From Alphaproteobacteria bacterium MarineAlpha6_Bin2 (lineage in GTDB: Bacteria > Pseudomonadota > Alphaproteobacteria > GCA-002720895): a stretch of DNA of 7,305 nt. Each line of letters begins with the position of its first letter. Positions within the stretch are counted from its first letter, which is position 1. Location of the stretch: contig PTKQ01000017.1 of NCBI GenBank assembly GCA_002937815.1, positions 1-7,305 on the forward strand, read 5' to 3'. Below, piece by piece: positions 1 to 6,658 of this stretch. The notes beneath the pieces are model-generated. The model was not told the DNA's origin and did not search any database. It saw only the letters and a list, made by a program, of their open reading frames with translations. The position numbers were made by a program, and so were the translations under genes.

Positions 1-98
1 TTAGTGATAACTATATATAAAAAATAAAAATTTTATTTATACACATTTTTATAATATTTTCGTAAGAATATTTTTAATGTTTTTTATAATCAATAATT
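1..98 (+). promoter_or_regulatory. AT-rich leader of the TonB-dependent receptor gene
   Basis: Almost pure A/T sequence with no gene visible. Two TATAAT hexamers (50-55 and 85-90) could be -10 elements, but neither has a convincing -35 box. The second would place the transcript start almost at the ATG (99), giving a nearly leaderless message, and no Shine-Dalgarno-like purine run precedes that ATG. An A/T inverted repeat (AAATAAAA at 22-29, TTTTATTT at 31-38) may be the remains of a terminator for a gene left of the window. In sequence this AT-rich such matches arise easily by chance. Confidence 0.3.
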
Positions 99-2351
99 AT
101 GCATTTTATTTTTTTTATATTCCTCTTTTTTATTATAAGTTTAGAACTTCAAGCAGAAGATGTATCAAATGAATCTATTACCCTTCCTGAAATCGAAATA
201 CAATCTTCAATAGGAGACAGAACTCGTTTAACACCAGGATCAACAAATTATGTCGATAGACAATCAATAGATAAAAGTAGATATTTAACTGTTGGAGAAA
301 TACTTCAAGAAGTTCCAGGTGTTGTTTCAGAGATTGATGATGGAGATTCGCGAAAATCTAATTTTGGAATTAGAGGCGCTCACTCGAGGCGTTCAAGAAA
401 AATTAGCGTATATGAAGATTATATTCCAAATAATTTTGCTCCTTACACCGATCCTACAACTCATTATACACCACCAGATGAAAGAATTGCAGGTATCGAA
501 GTGATAAAAGGATCAGGTCAACTAACACATGGCCCTCAAACAATGTATGGAATTATAAATTTTTTGAATTATAGACCTCCTACACAAAGTTCAGGAAAAA
601 TAATTACCTCTTTAGGGTCAACTCAGATCGGACCAAGAAAACAATTTCACGTGCGTTATGGAAGACAATTTAGTGTTTTTGGAAATTGGCAAGCTATGTT
701 TACAAGACATGATAACCGTGGTCCTGTTCACGGTGATATAACTGAATATAATGATTTTTTTATTAATGGAGACATTGATATAAATGAAAATCAGAAACTC
801 GCACTAACCTTTAATTATAATGAAGAAGATTCCGAATATGCAGAGGGGGGGCTAGGTTTATCACAATATAATGCCAATAAGCAAATGGGAAATTTAAGAT
901 TAGGTGATGATATATTTAAAATGGATATGGCCCGAATTGGGTTAGCACATAGTTATTACGCAAGCGACACATTGAAAGTTGATACTAATTTTTATTATAA
1001 TTTTTTTTATCGAACTCGATGGTCGCAAACAGATAATGATGAATCAGCAGGTTTAGTATTTAGAAAAGGTATTGGTTGCACCAATGAAGGTTTGCGAATT
1101 GATGCGGCCAATATAACAAATGCTGGTTGTGGTTATAAAGTATCTCCTAGACGTTATCACACAGCGGGTATTGAAACGCGATTTTACAAACAAACAAAAT
1201 GGTTTGATAAAAATAATGATTTAAAATACGGCGCCAAATTGGAATTTGAAAAGCTTAAAAGAAAACAATGGGTAACTACTTTAGAAGGAAATAAAAAAGA
1301 TCAAGCAGGGGATCAGTTTGTTGAAAACGAATTTGCAAAAATGAATGAAGAAGCAGAGGTTTATGCTTTAGCAACATATTTTGAAAATGATATTCAATAT
1401 TCGGACAAATTAACTCTAACCCCAGGTATTAGATATGAGAGTTATTTTCTTATTCATAATGATCGAGAAAACAGAGATGGCTGTGGGGCAACGAGTGTTG
1501 TCTGTAATGATTATACTTCTTATGAAAAGGACGAATACATACTTTTACCAGGTTTAGGTTTTACATATTTAGCTCCCCAAAGTAATCAATTATATGGAGG
1601 TATACATATGGGCATGGCGCCACCGGCAGTTGGTGATGCTGGGTATAGAGAAATATCAAATTTAAAGTCACAAAAGAGTTTTAACTTTGAGTTAGGTATT
1701 CGTAATCAAACATTTGAAAATAATTTAGGAGTAACATTCGAAGCTGCTGCATTTCGAACAGTTGAAAGAAATAGACCTGTAAAATCATCTTTGAGAACAG
1801 CCGGAACAGGTTCTACCTTAAAAAATATTGGAACAACATTTACAGATGGGATAGAATTTTCTTCTAATTGGGATCAATCTAAATATTCAAAAAAATTAAA
1901 TAATTGGTTTGGAACATTTTCTTATAGTTTTATATATCCGAAATTGAAAACACATCAAAAAGGAGAAAGAAGCAGTAGTGATCCTGGGAGCCCTATGATA
2001 ATAGATGATATTTATGAAAATGATATACCGTTTATTCCAAGACATAAAGCCGTTTTGACAATTGGATACGGTAAAAAAAATAAATGGAATGTTAGTGGGA
2101 CTGCTCGATATAACGGAGAATATTTTACTGATATAGATAATTCTAAGGGAATAGGAGTCAGCGGTAGGTTTGGACAAGTCGATGATTATATATTGTTCAA
2201 TAGTAGACTTAATTATCAATGGGGGCAGGCAACTTTTTATATTAGCGGAACTAATTTATTAAACACACCTTATATTGCCTCAGTTTCTGCAGAAGGTCTC
2301 AAAACTGGAAATGGAAGAACTCTAGTTTCAGGAATGGAATATAATTTTTAG
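99..2351 (+). CDS. TonB-dependent outer-membrane receptor, FecA-like
   Basis: A 750-residue outer-membrane receptor that should import a metal chelate using energy from TonB-ExbBD. Residues 1-19 form a signal peptide (very hydrophobic core, likely cleavage after LQA). A short stretch at about 27-35 (ITLPEIEIQ) is the likely TonB box; there is no N-terminal signalling (STN) domain, so it should not drive an anti-sigma cascade as E. coli FecA does. The plug domain follows (about 45-165), with the FGIRG motif and an IEVIKGSGQLTHGPQTMYG segment close to the FecA-family IEV.KG....GPQT.GG.INF pattern. The rest is a 22-strand-type barrel ending in a terminal Phe (MEYNF). Two close cysteine pairs (C327/C344 and C462/C469) probably form disulfides in surface loops. 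A run of seven G (845-851, codons 249-251) is unusual for this genome. The start is fixed by an upstream in-frame stop at 87-89. Substrate is not readable from sequence; proximity to pqq and xoxGJ makes a lanthanide or iron chelate plausible. Confidence 0.93.
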   Translation: MHFIFFIFLFFIISLELQAEDVSNESITLPEIEIQSSIGDRTRLTPGSTNYVDRQSIDKSRYLTVGEILQEVPGVVSEIDDGDSRKSNFGIRGAHSRRSRKISVYEDYIPNNFAPYTDPTTHYTPPDERIAGIEVIKGSGQLTHGPQTMYGIINFLNYRPPTQSSGKIITSLGSTQIGPRKQFHVRYGRQFSVFGNWQAMFTRHDNRGPVHGDITEYNDFFINGDIDINENQKLALTFNYNEEDSEYAEGGLGLSQYNANKQMGNLRLGDDIFKMDMARIGLAHSYYASDTLKVDTNFYYNFFYRTRWSQTDNDESAGLVFRKGIGCTNEGLRIDAANITNAGCGYKVSPRRYHTAGIETRFYKQTKWFDKNNDLKYGAKLEFEKLKRKQWVTTLEGNKKDQAGDQFVENEFAKMNEEAEVYALATYFENDIQYSDKLTLTPGIRYESYFLIHNDRENRDGCGATSVVCNDYTSYEKDEYILLPGLGFTYLAPQSNQLYGGIHMGMAPPAVGDAGYREISNLKSQKSFNFELGIRNQTFENNLGVTFEAAAFRTVERNRPVKSSLRTAGTGSTLKNIGTTFTDGIEFSSNWDQSKYSKKLNNWFGTFSYSFIYPKLKTHQKGERSSSDPGSPMIIDDIYENDIPFIPRHKAVLTIGYGKKNKWNVSGTARYNGEYFTDIDNSKGIGVSGRFGQVDDYILFNSRLNYQWGQATFYISGTNLLNTPYIASVSAEGLKTGNGRTLVSGMEYNF

Positions 2352-2563
2352 TAGTTATTTATTAAATAAAAGTTGTAATTTTATTAAAGATTTTTTTTGT
2401 TAAAAAAAATTAAGTAAAATCAATTATATAAAATATAAAAAAAGTCTAAAAAGCCACAATTTTGCCAAGAAAATATATATATTAAAGGATGTGTTGGGAA
2501 TTATTTTTCGTAGCACTTTATTATTTTGTTAATCTTTATGTATATATAAAGGGAGATTAAAAA
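2352..2563 (+). promoter_or_regulatory. Intergenic region with probable pqqA promoter and weak A/T hairpins
   Basis: The 212-bp gap separates the receptor gene from the pqq operon. It starts with A/T inverted repeats (TTATTTA/TAAATAA at 2355-2369; T8-GTT-A8 at 2391-2409) that might end receptor transcription, though neither has a G/C-rich stem. A possible promoter for pqqA is TTGGGA (2494-2499) and TATTAT (2519-2524) with a long 19-bp spacer; this is weak. The pqqA ribosome-binding site AAAGGGAG lies at 2548-2555, 8 nt before its ATG, and is good. No recognised riboswitch or operator is visible. Confidence 0.35.
2489..2560 (+). CDS. Possible 23-codon aromatic-rich upstream reading frame (leader peptide?)
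   Basis: ATG at 2489 opens a 23-codon frame ending in TAA at 2558-2560, three bases before the pqqA ATG, so its last codons contain the pqqA ribosome-binding site. The predicted peptide is hydrophobic and aromatic (four Tyr, three Phe, one Trp; for example FFVALYYFVNLYVY in the middle). The purine run AAAGG touches the ATG directly, which is too close for a normal ribosome-binding site. In A/T-rich DNA, TTT and TAT codons are expected, so this may be chance. If real, it would be a leader peptide translationally coupled to pqqA. Not recognised as any known family. Confidence 0.15.
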   Translation: MCWELFFVALYYFVNLYVYIKGD

Positions 2564-2641
2564 ATGACTTGGTATACACCTAAAGTATCAGAAATTGCTG
2601 TTGGCTTAGAAATTAACAGCTACGCTTGTGCAGAAGTCTAA
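2564..2641 (+). CDS. pqqA: PQQ precursor peptide PqqA
   Basis: A 25-residue ribosomally made peptide whose Glu and Tyr side chains become the carbon skeleton of PQQ. It begins MTWYTPKVSEIAVG and contains the invariant E-x3-Y signature as E16 and Y20 (GLEINSY). Length fits the family (about 23-29 residues), and the SEI.VG.E..SY..AE layout resembles the Methylobacterium PqqA as I remember it. The ATG is preceded by the strong site AAAGGGAG at 8 nt. It is the first gene of the pqqABCDE operon, 59 nt ahead of pqqB. PqqE, aided by PqqD, forms the Glu-Tyr carbon-carbon bond. The gap after it contains a palindrome that may keep pqqA message more abundant than the enzymes' message. It is short enough to be missed by routine gene callers. 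Confidence 0.95.
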   Translation: MTWYTPKVSEIAVGLEINSYACAEV

Positions 2642-2700
2642 ATAAGGCTAAGTCAAGCGTTTAATCGATTAAACGTTAAACCCTCGTTGGTAACGATACT
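2642..2700 (+). promoter_or_regulatory. pqqA-pqqB intercistronic region with palindrome and start-proximal hairpin
   Basis: Contains a perfect 18-bp palindrome, CGTTTAATCGATTAAACG (2658-2675), extended by a G-T wobble and an A-T pair on its flanks. A second small stem, TCGTT-GGT-AACGA (2684-2696), ends four bases before the pqqB ATG. No U-run follows, so it does not look like an intrinsic terminator. CGTT/AACG blocks recur (2658, 2672, 2674, 2685, 2692), so alternative pairings are possible. No Shine-Dalgarno site for pqqB is visible here. Likely roles are stabilising the 3' end of a pqqA message or limiting translation of pqqB; an operator is also possible. Confidence 0.5.
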
Positions 2701-3636
2701 ATGAAAGTTTTAGTTATAGGTTCGGCTGCTGGTGGGGGTTTTCCGCAATGGAACTGTAATTCTTCGAATTCCTCAGAAGCTCGTAAAAATCCTGAAAGAG
2801 CAAAACCAAGAACGCAATCATCAATCGCTGTCTCGGTAGATGACGGTAATAATTGGTTTTTGTTTAATGCTTCTCCAGATTTAAGACAACAAATCAATGA
2901 CAATATTGCATTACAACCTAAAAAAGGAATTAGACATTCCCCGATCCAAGGGGTTTTTTTAACCAATGGAGATGTTGATCACATCGCAGGGTTGTTAAAT
3001 TTAAGAGAAAGCCACCCATTATCAATTTATGCAACAAGCAAAGTGTTAAAAATCTTGAAAAATAATTCTGTTTTTAATGTATTAAACCCTAAATTTGTTG
3101 ATAGACGAGAAGTTAAATTAAATAAAACTATATTGTTAGAAGATAAAAATAAAAATTCTTTAGATATAGAAGTAGAAGTTTTTCCTGTTCCAGGAAAGGT
3201 GGCTTTATATTTAGAAGACGAAACAAAGGGTAAGGATTTTGGGACTGAAGAGGAGGATACTATTGGTTTAAAAATTATCGATAGAAAAACTAAAAAATAT
3301 TTTTTTTATTTACCGGCATGCGCTCAAATGACAGTAAATTTAAAAAACAAACTTAAAAATGCCCCCCTTGTTTTTTTTGATGGAACACTTTGGAAAGATG
3401 ACGAAATGTTGACTGCTGAAGTTGGTGTAAATAAAACGGGACAAAGAATGGGTCATATGAGCATGTCAGGACCAAAAGGAACTATAGAAATGTTTAAAGA
3501 TTTAAATGTAGAAAAAAAATTTTTTATTCATATTAACACTACAAATCCTGCTTTATTGGAAGATTCTGATCAAAGAAAAAAAATTAATGAAGAAGGGTGG
3601 GAAGTTAGTTATGATGGAATGGAGGTAAATTTATGA
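2701..3636 (+). CDS. pqqB: PqqB, metallo-beta-lactamase-fold hydroxylase of PQQ biosynthesis
   Basis: A 311-residue cytosolic protein, about the usual PqqB length. PqqB has been shown to be a metal-dependent hydroxylase acting on the tyrosine-derived part of the PqqA product, before PqqC. The N-terminus has the hallmark GSAAGGGFPQWNC (7-19), the metallo-hydrolase-like motif TNGDVDH (88-94), and the C-terminal GHMSMSGP (251-258) and FIHINTTNP segments (H277). Most PqqB proteins continue the N-terminal motif as CxCxxC, a structural zinc site; here only C19 remains and the other two positions are S21 and S24. The ATG at 2701 is the only choice: an in-frame stop lies at 2677-2679 with no start between. 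It lacks a visible ribosome-binding site. The stop overlaps the pqqC start (ATGA). Confidence 0.97.
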   Translation: MKVLVIGSAAGGGFPQWNCNSSNSSEARKNPERAKPRTQSSIAVSVDDGNNWFLFNASPDLRQQINDNIALQPKKGIRHSPIQGVFLTNGDVDHIAGLLNLRESHPLSIYATSKVLKILKNNSVFNVLNPKFVDRREVKLNKTILLEDKNKNSLDIEVEVFPVPGKVALYLEDETKGKDFGTEEEDTIGLKIIDRKTKKYFFYLPACAQMTVNLKNKLKNAPLVFFDGTLWKDDEMLTAEVGVNKTGQRMGHMSMSGPKGTIEMFKDLNVEKKFFIHINTTNPALLEDSDQRKKINEEGWEVSYDGMEVNL

Positions 3637-4385
3637 GCCAACAAACAATTGATTTAAATAAATTAATGACAAAAAAAGAATTCGAGACTTGTTTGAGAAA
3701 AATAGGAGAAACTCGTTACCATAATCTCCATCCTTTCCATAAACTTTTACATGAAGGCAAACTTAATAAAGGCCAAGTACAAGCATGGGCTTTAAATAGA
3801 TATTATTATCAATGTAGTATTCCAATTAAAGATTCTGCAGTAATGTCTCGAATGAAAGAACCTGATTTGAGACGTATATGGAGAAAAAGAATTTTAGACC
3901 ATGATGGTGAAAGTACAGGTAGTGGTGGAATTGAAAGATGGTATAAATTAACTGATGGATTAGGACTTGACCGAGAATATGTAAAATCTACAGATGGAAT
4001 TTTATCAACAACTAGATTTGCAGTAGATGCATATGTTAATTTTGTTAAAGAAAGATCTTTATTAGAAGCAATCACTTCATCTTTAACAGAACTTTTTGCT
4101 CCTTCTATACATAAAGAAAGAATAGCGGGCATGTTGGAGAATTATGATTTTATTAACGATGAAATTATGTCTTATTTTAAAAAACGTTTAACACAAGCAC
4201 CAGATGATGCACAATATGTATTAGACTATGCTTTAGAAAACGCTCAAACCAGGCAAGAACAAGAAGATGTTTGTAATGCTTTAATTTTTAAAACACAAGT
4301 CCTTTGGAGTATGTTGGATGCTTTGCATTTTTCTTATTATGAACCTGGTATCATTCCACCTGGAGCATTTGTTCCCAAAGAGTGA
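3633..4385 (+). CDS. pqqC: PqqC, pyrroloquinoline-quinone synthase
   Basis: A 250-residue cofactor-free oxidase that does the last step of PQQ formation: ring closure and the eight-electron oxidation of AHQQ to PQQ using O2. The fold is the all-helical heme-oxygenase-like/TENA family. All active-site residues known from the Klebsiella enzyme are present at a constant offset of +6: Y29, H30, R56, Q60, K66, R86, H90, E153, H160, R163, Y181, R185 and K220. Signature stretches include RILDHDGE (86-93), RFAVDAY (128-134) and SSLTELFAP (149-157). This should be a fully active enzyme. Its ATG overlaps the pqqB stop as ATGA and has the best ribosome-binding site in the operon, GGAGGT at 3621-3626, six bases ahead, inside the end of pqqB. 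Confidence 0.98.
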   Translation: MSQQTIDLNKLMTKKEFETCLRKIGETRYHNLHPFHKLLHEGKLNKGQVQAWALNRYYYQCSIPIKDSAVMSRMKEPDLRRIWRKRILDHDGESTGSGGIERWYKLTDGLGLDREYVKSTDGILSTTRFAVDAYVNFVKERSLLEAITSSLTELFAPSIHKERIAGMLENYDFINDEIMSYFKKRLTQAPDDAQYVLDYALENAQTRQEQEDVCNALIFKTQVLWSMLDALHFSYYEPGIIPPGAFVPKE

Positions 4386-4390
4386 TTGAT

Positions 4391-4681
4391 ATGAAAGAAA
4401 GGTTATTATTAAAAAGTGAAACTATTCCCATTATCCCAAAGCATGTGCGATTTGAGTTTAATGAAGTAAGAAAAGAATGGGTATTATTAGCTCCTGAACG
4501 AGCATTATATCCAGACAAGATAGCAATTGCAGTATTGAAAAAGTGTGATGGTAAAGTTAGTATACAAATGATTGGAAAGGAATTAGCAGAAATTTATAAA
4601 GCACCTGTTGAAAAAATTATTGAAGATATAATAGTTATGTTGCAAGATTTAGCCGATAAAGGATTTTTAAAAGAATGTTAA
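4391..4681 (+). CDS. pqqD: PqqD, PqqA-binding peptide chaperone
   Basis: A small stand-alone PqqD (96 residues from this ATG) that binds PqqA tightly and presents it to PqqE. It is the founding type of the RiPP recognition element (RRE). The family core is clear: VRFEF, then VLLAPERALYPDKIA, then KKCDGKVSI, and a helical C-terminus ending ADKGFLKEC. Start choice: a GTG at 4382 in the same frame would overlap the pqqC stop as GTGA and add three residues. I prefer the ATG at 4391 because AAAGAG (4377-4382) sits 8 nt ahead of it and the length fits the family (about 90-95), but either is possible. The stop overlaps the pqqE start by 7 nt, fitting equimolar synthesis of the partners. Confidence 0.95.
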   Translation: MKERLLLKSETIPIIPKHVRFEFNEVRKEWVLLAPERALYPDKIAIAVLKKCDGKVSIQMIGKELAEIYKAPVEKIIEDIIVMLQDLADKGFLKEC

Positions 4682-5790
4682 AAAAATTAGAAGCACCATT
4701 AGCAATTTTGGGCGAAATATCACACAGATGTCCATTATCTTGCGCTTATTGCTCAAATCCTATTGAGCTTATAGAAAAAAATAAAGAATTAGATACTGAT
4801 ACCTGGCTTAGAATTATTGATGAAGCTGCAGATTTAGGAATTCATCAAATTCATTTTTCAGGTGGAGAGCCAACCGTAAGAAAAGATTTAGAACAAATGG
4901 TCGAACATGCTCATAAAAGAAAACTTTATACTAATTTAATTACCTCGGCCGTTTTACTTACACGCGAGCGCTTAGAAAAATTAAAAAAATTAGGATTAGA
5001 ACATGTTCAAGTTAGTTTCCAAGACAGTGAAAATGAAAATGCAAATCGTATTGGCAATTTCAAAGGAGGGCATGAAAAAAAATTAGAGATCGCTAAATTG
5101 GTAAGAGAATTTGATATGCCACTTACAATAAATGCAGTTATGCATAGACAAAATCTTCATCATTTAGATGATATGATAAAAATGTCGGTTGATTTAGATG
5201 CAGATCGTCTAGAGGTTGCTAATGTTCAATATTATGGCTGGGCTTTAAAAAATAGAGCAGCTTTTATGCCAACAAAAAATCAATTAGAGGCTTCAATGGA
5301 GATAGTAGAAAAAGCCAGAAAAGATTTAAAAGGAATTTTAGTAATTGATTATGTACTACCTGATTATTATGCAAAAAGACCAAAACCTTGTATGGGTGGA
5401 TGGGGAAGACAATTTTTAAATATTAGTCCTGAAGGTAATGTTCTTCCTTGTCATGCAGCAGAAACTATAAAATCTTTTAAGTTTGATAATGTTAAAGATA
5501 AAAGTCTTTCTTGGATTTGGGAAAATTCAGAGCCCTTTAATAAATTTAGAGGCACAGACTGGATGCCATCACCTTGCAAAACTTGTGATAGAAGAGAAAT
5601 TGATTGGGGTGGGTGTAGATGTCAGGCTTTAGCTTTAACAGGTGATATCAATGCAGTAGATCCAACATGTGAATTTTCCCCTCTTCATGAAAAAATTTTT
5701 GGTTCTGCAGCTGAAGAATCCAGCAACGAAGCTCCTGAGTTTATTTACCGGCTTTATTCCAATAAAGAAGTTGAGCCGATTAAAAAATAA
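4675..5790 (+). CDS. pqqE: PqqE, radical SAM enzyme cross-linking Glu and Tyr in PqqA
   Basis: A 371-residue radical SAM/SPASM enzyme that forms the carbon-carbon bond between the Glu and Tyr of PqqA bound to PqqD, the first step to PQQ. The radical SAM cluster motif CPLSCAYC gives C19, C23 and C26; SGGEP (62-66) is the SAM-binding motif. The SPASM domain carries C239, C259, C301, C304, C314, C316 and C332, with D310 in REIDWGGCRC. These match the auxiliary-cluster ligands known from Methylobacterium extorquens PqqE at a constant offset of 9, including its unusual aspartate ligand. The enzyme should hold three Fe-S clusters and be oxygen-sensitive. Start ATG at 4675 overlaps pqqD; AAAGGA at 4658-4663 is a plausible though slightly distant ribosome-binding site. 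It is the last gene of the operon; no pqqF/G protease follows. Confidence 0.98.
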   Translation: MLKKLEAPLAILGEISHRCPLSCAYCSNPIELIEKNKELDTDTWLRIIDEAADLGIHQIHFSGGEPTVRKDLEQMVEHAHKRKLYTNLITSAVLLTRERLEKLKKLGLEHVQVSFQDSENENANRIGNFKGGHEKKLEIAKLVREFDMPLTINAVMHRQNLHHLDDMIKMSVDLDADRLEVANVQYYGWALKNRAAFMPTKNQLEASMEIVEKARKDLKGILVIDYVLPDYYAKRPKPCMGGWGRQFLNISPEGNVLPCHAAETIKSFKFDNVKDKSLSWIWENSEPFNKFRGTDWMPSPCKTCDRREIDWGGCRCQALALTGDINAVDPTCEFSPLHEKIFGSAAEESSNEAPEFIYRLYSNKEVEPIKK

Positions 5791-5822
5791 TTTTTTTTTA
5801 AATTAGTTTTTTAATGGTTGGC
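5775..5822. terminator. Shared bidirectional terminator between convergent pqqE and xoxJ
   Basis: ATTAAAAAA (5779-5787) pairs with TTTTTTAAT (5807-5815), and TAATTT (5788-5793) with AAATTA (5800-5805), with one unpaired G (5806) and a T6 loop (5794-5799). This gives a 15-bp A/T stem, optionally capped by GCC (5775-5777) with GGC (5820-5822). The pqqE stop TAA (5788-5790) pairs with the xoxJ stop (TTA, 5803-5805). Both strands end in U-rich RNA, so it could stop transcription from both sides; the lack of a G/C-rich stem lowers confidence. Confidence 0.5.
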
Positions 5823-6651
5823 CTAATTTATCTAAAAGCGGTACTCCGTATTCTTTTAAAATTTGATTAATCTCTTTTTGATTTTCTTTAATTAGATTAT
5901 TAACGGTTTGCTCCCACTCAGGTTCATTTTTTCGTATACCCATTGTAAATCGATATATCATTTTTCCTCGGCTAATTTTTTCTTCTTTAATTAAAGGAAT
6001 TAATTTTATCGGCACTTTAGACATTTTTGCTTCATATCCTGCATAAGGTCCCCAAACTACTCCAATATCTATATTGCCATTTCTCAAATCTTCTGCTATA
6101 TCTGCCCAAGGTTTTTCTTTCCTAGGATCCGCTGCTTGTTTATAAAATTTAACTTGTTTAAATAAACCATATTTGGCAATAGAACTGGATGGAGGCGTTG
6201 CATGTATAATACCTATTTTATATTTTTTATCTTTTATTATCGGATCAGACAATATTTCAACTGTAATTTTTTTTTCTTCCAATGTCATTAAAGTATAAGA
6301 GGAAGTATAAAAAGGATTAGAGTTTTGCACAAATTCATGAACAGCAGGAAATGTAATGATTAAATCACATAGTTTTGCTCGAAGGGTTCTTCTTACAAAT
6401 CCAGAAGTCATTGGGTACCAGGTATAAACAATTGGAATATTTCCTAATTTTTTTGCAAAAAGATCTGCGATTTTATTTTCATAGCCCTCTTTGTTTTGAT
6501 TAGAATAGGGAAGGTTATTGGGATCTGCACATATTCTGAGTTTAGATCTAACACCAAGTTCCCCTGTTACTTCTTGAGCACTGTGAGAAGTTTTAAATAA
6601 GAATAAAAGACAAAAAAAACTTAGAAAAAGTATTTTCAATGAATCTATCAA
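5803..6651 (-). CDS. xoxJ: XoxJ/MoxJ-type periplasmic substrate-binding-like protein of methanol dehydrogenase
   Basis: A 282-residue secreted protein of the quinoprotein-dehydrogenase-associated solute-binding family (XoxJ/MoxJ). It is thought to help assemble or activate the PQQ methanol dehydrogenase in the periplasm rather than feed an ABC transporter; none is present here. Residues about 1-24 are a signal peptide (KILFLSFFCLLFLFK, cleavage near SHS-AQ). The mature part opens with LRICADPNNLPYSN and GYENKIADLFAKKLG, the family hallmark, followed by VRRTLRAKLCDLIITFP and DIGVVWGPYAGY. C41 and C95 may form a disulfide. No ATG or GTG is available: upstream in-frame codons reach a stop at 6664-6666, leaving TTG at 6651 or TTG at 6639 (which gives a tidier MKILFLS start). 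No clear ribosome-binding site is seen; translation is probably coupled to the cytochrome gene 7 nt upstream. Confidence 0.9.
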   Translation of the reverse strand: MIDSLKILFLSFFCLLFLFKTSHSAQEVTGELGVRSKLRICADPNNLPYSNQNKEGYENKIADLFAKKLGNIPIVYTWYPMTSGFVRRTLRAKLCDLIITFPAVHEFVQNSNPFYTSSYTLMTLEEKKITVEILSDPIIKDKKYKIGIIHATPPSSSIAKYGLFKQVKFYKQAADPRKEKPWADIAEDLRNGNIDIGVVWGPYAGYEAKMSKVPIKLIPLIKEEKISRGKMIYRFTMGIRKNEPEWEQTVNNLIKENQKEINQILKEYGVPLLDKLGQPLKN

Positions 6652-6658
6652 ACGCTGT

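Noticed and set aside
292..504. 70-codon plus-strand frame inside the receptor gene
   Set aside because: It overlaps the plug domain of the receptor in another frame, and its translation has no recognisable motif. The receptor frame is strongly supported.
1896..2219. 107-codon minus-strand frame antisense to the receptor barrel
   Set aside because: Its predicted protein is low-complexity Ile/Ser-rich, as expected from antisense of A/T-rich beta-barrel codons, with no family signature.
2355..2409. A/T inverted repeats as a strong terminator after the receptor gene
   Set aside because: TTATTTA/TAAATAA has only a one-base centre and T8-GTT-A8 has no G/C pairs; both are weak and expected in such sequence, so I note them only within the intergenic entry.
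2676..2966. 96-codon minus-strand frame antisense to the start of pqqB
   Set aside because: It runs across the highly conserved PqqB N-terminus, which is certainly coding on the plus strand, and no motif is seen in it.
3809..4132. 107-codon minus-strand frame antisense to pqqC
   Set aside because: All PqqC active-site residues are read on the plus strand here; the antisense frame is a by-product of codon usage.
5803..6651. xoxJ read as the binding protein of an amino-acid ABC transporter
   Set aside because: The fold is of the binding-protein type, but no permease or ATPase lies beside it, and the LRICADPNNLPYSN opening plus the neighbouring XoxG-like cytochrome fit the XoxJ/MoxJ family better.
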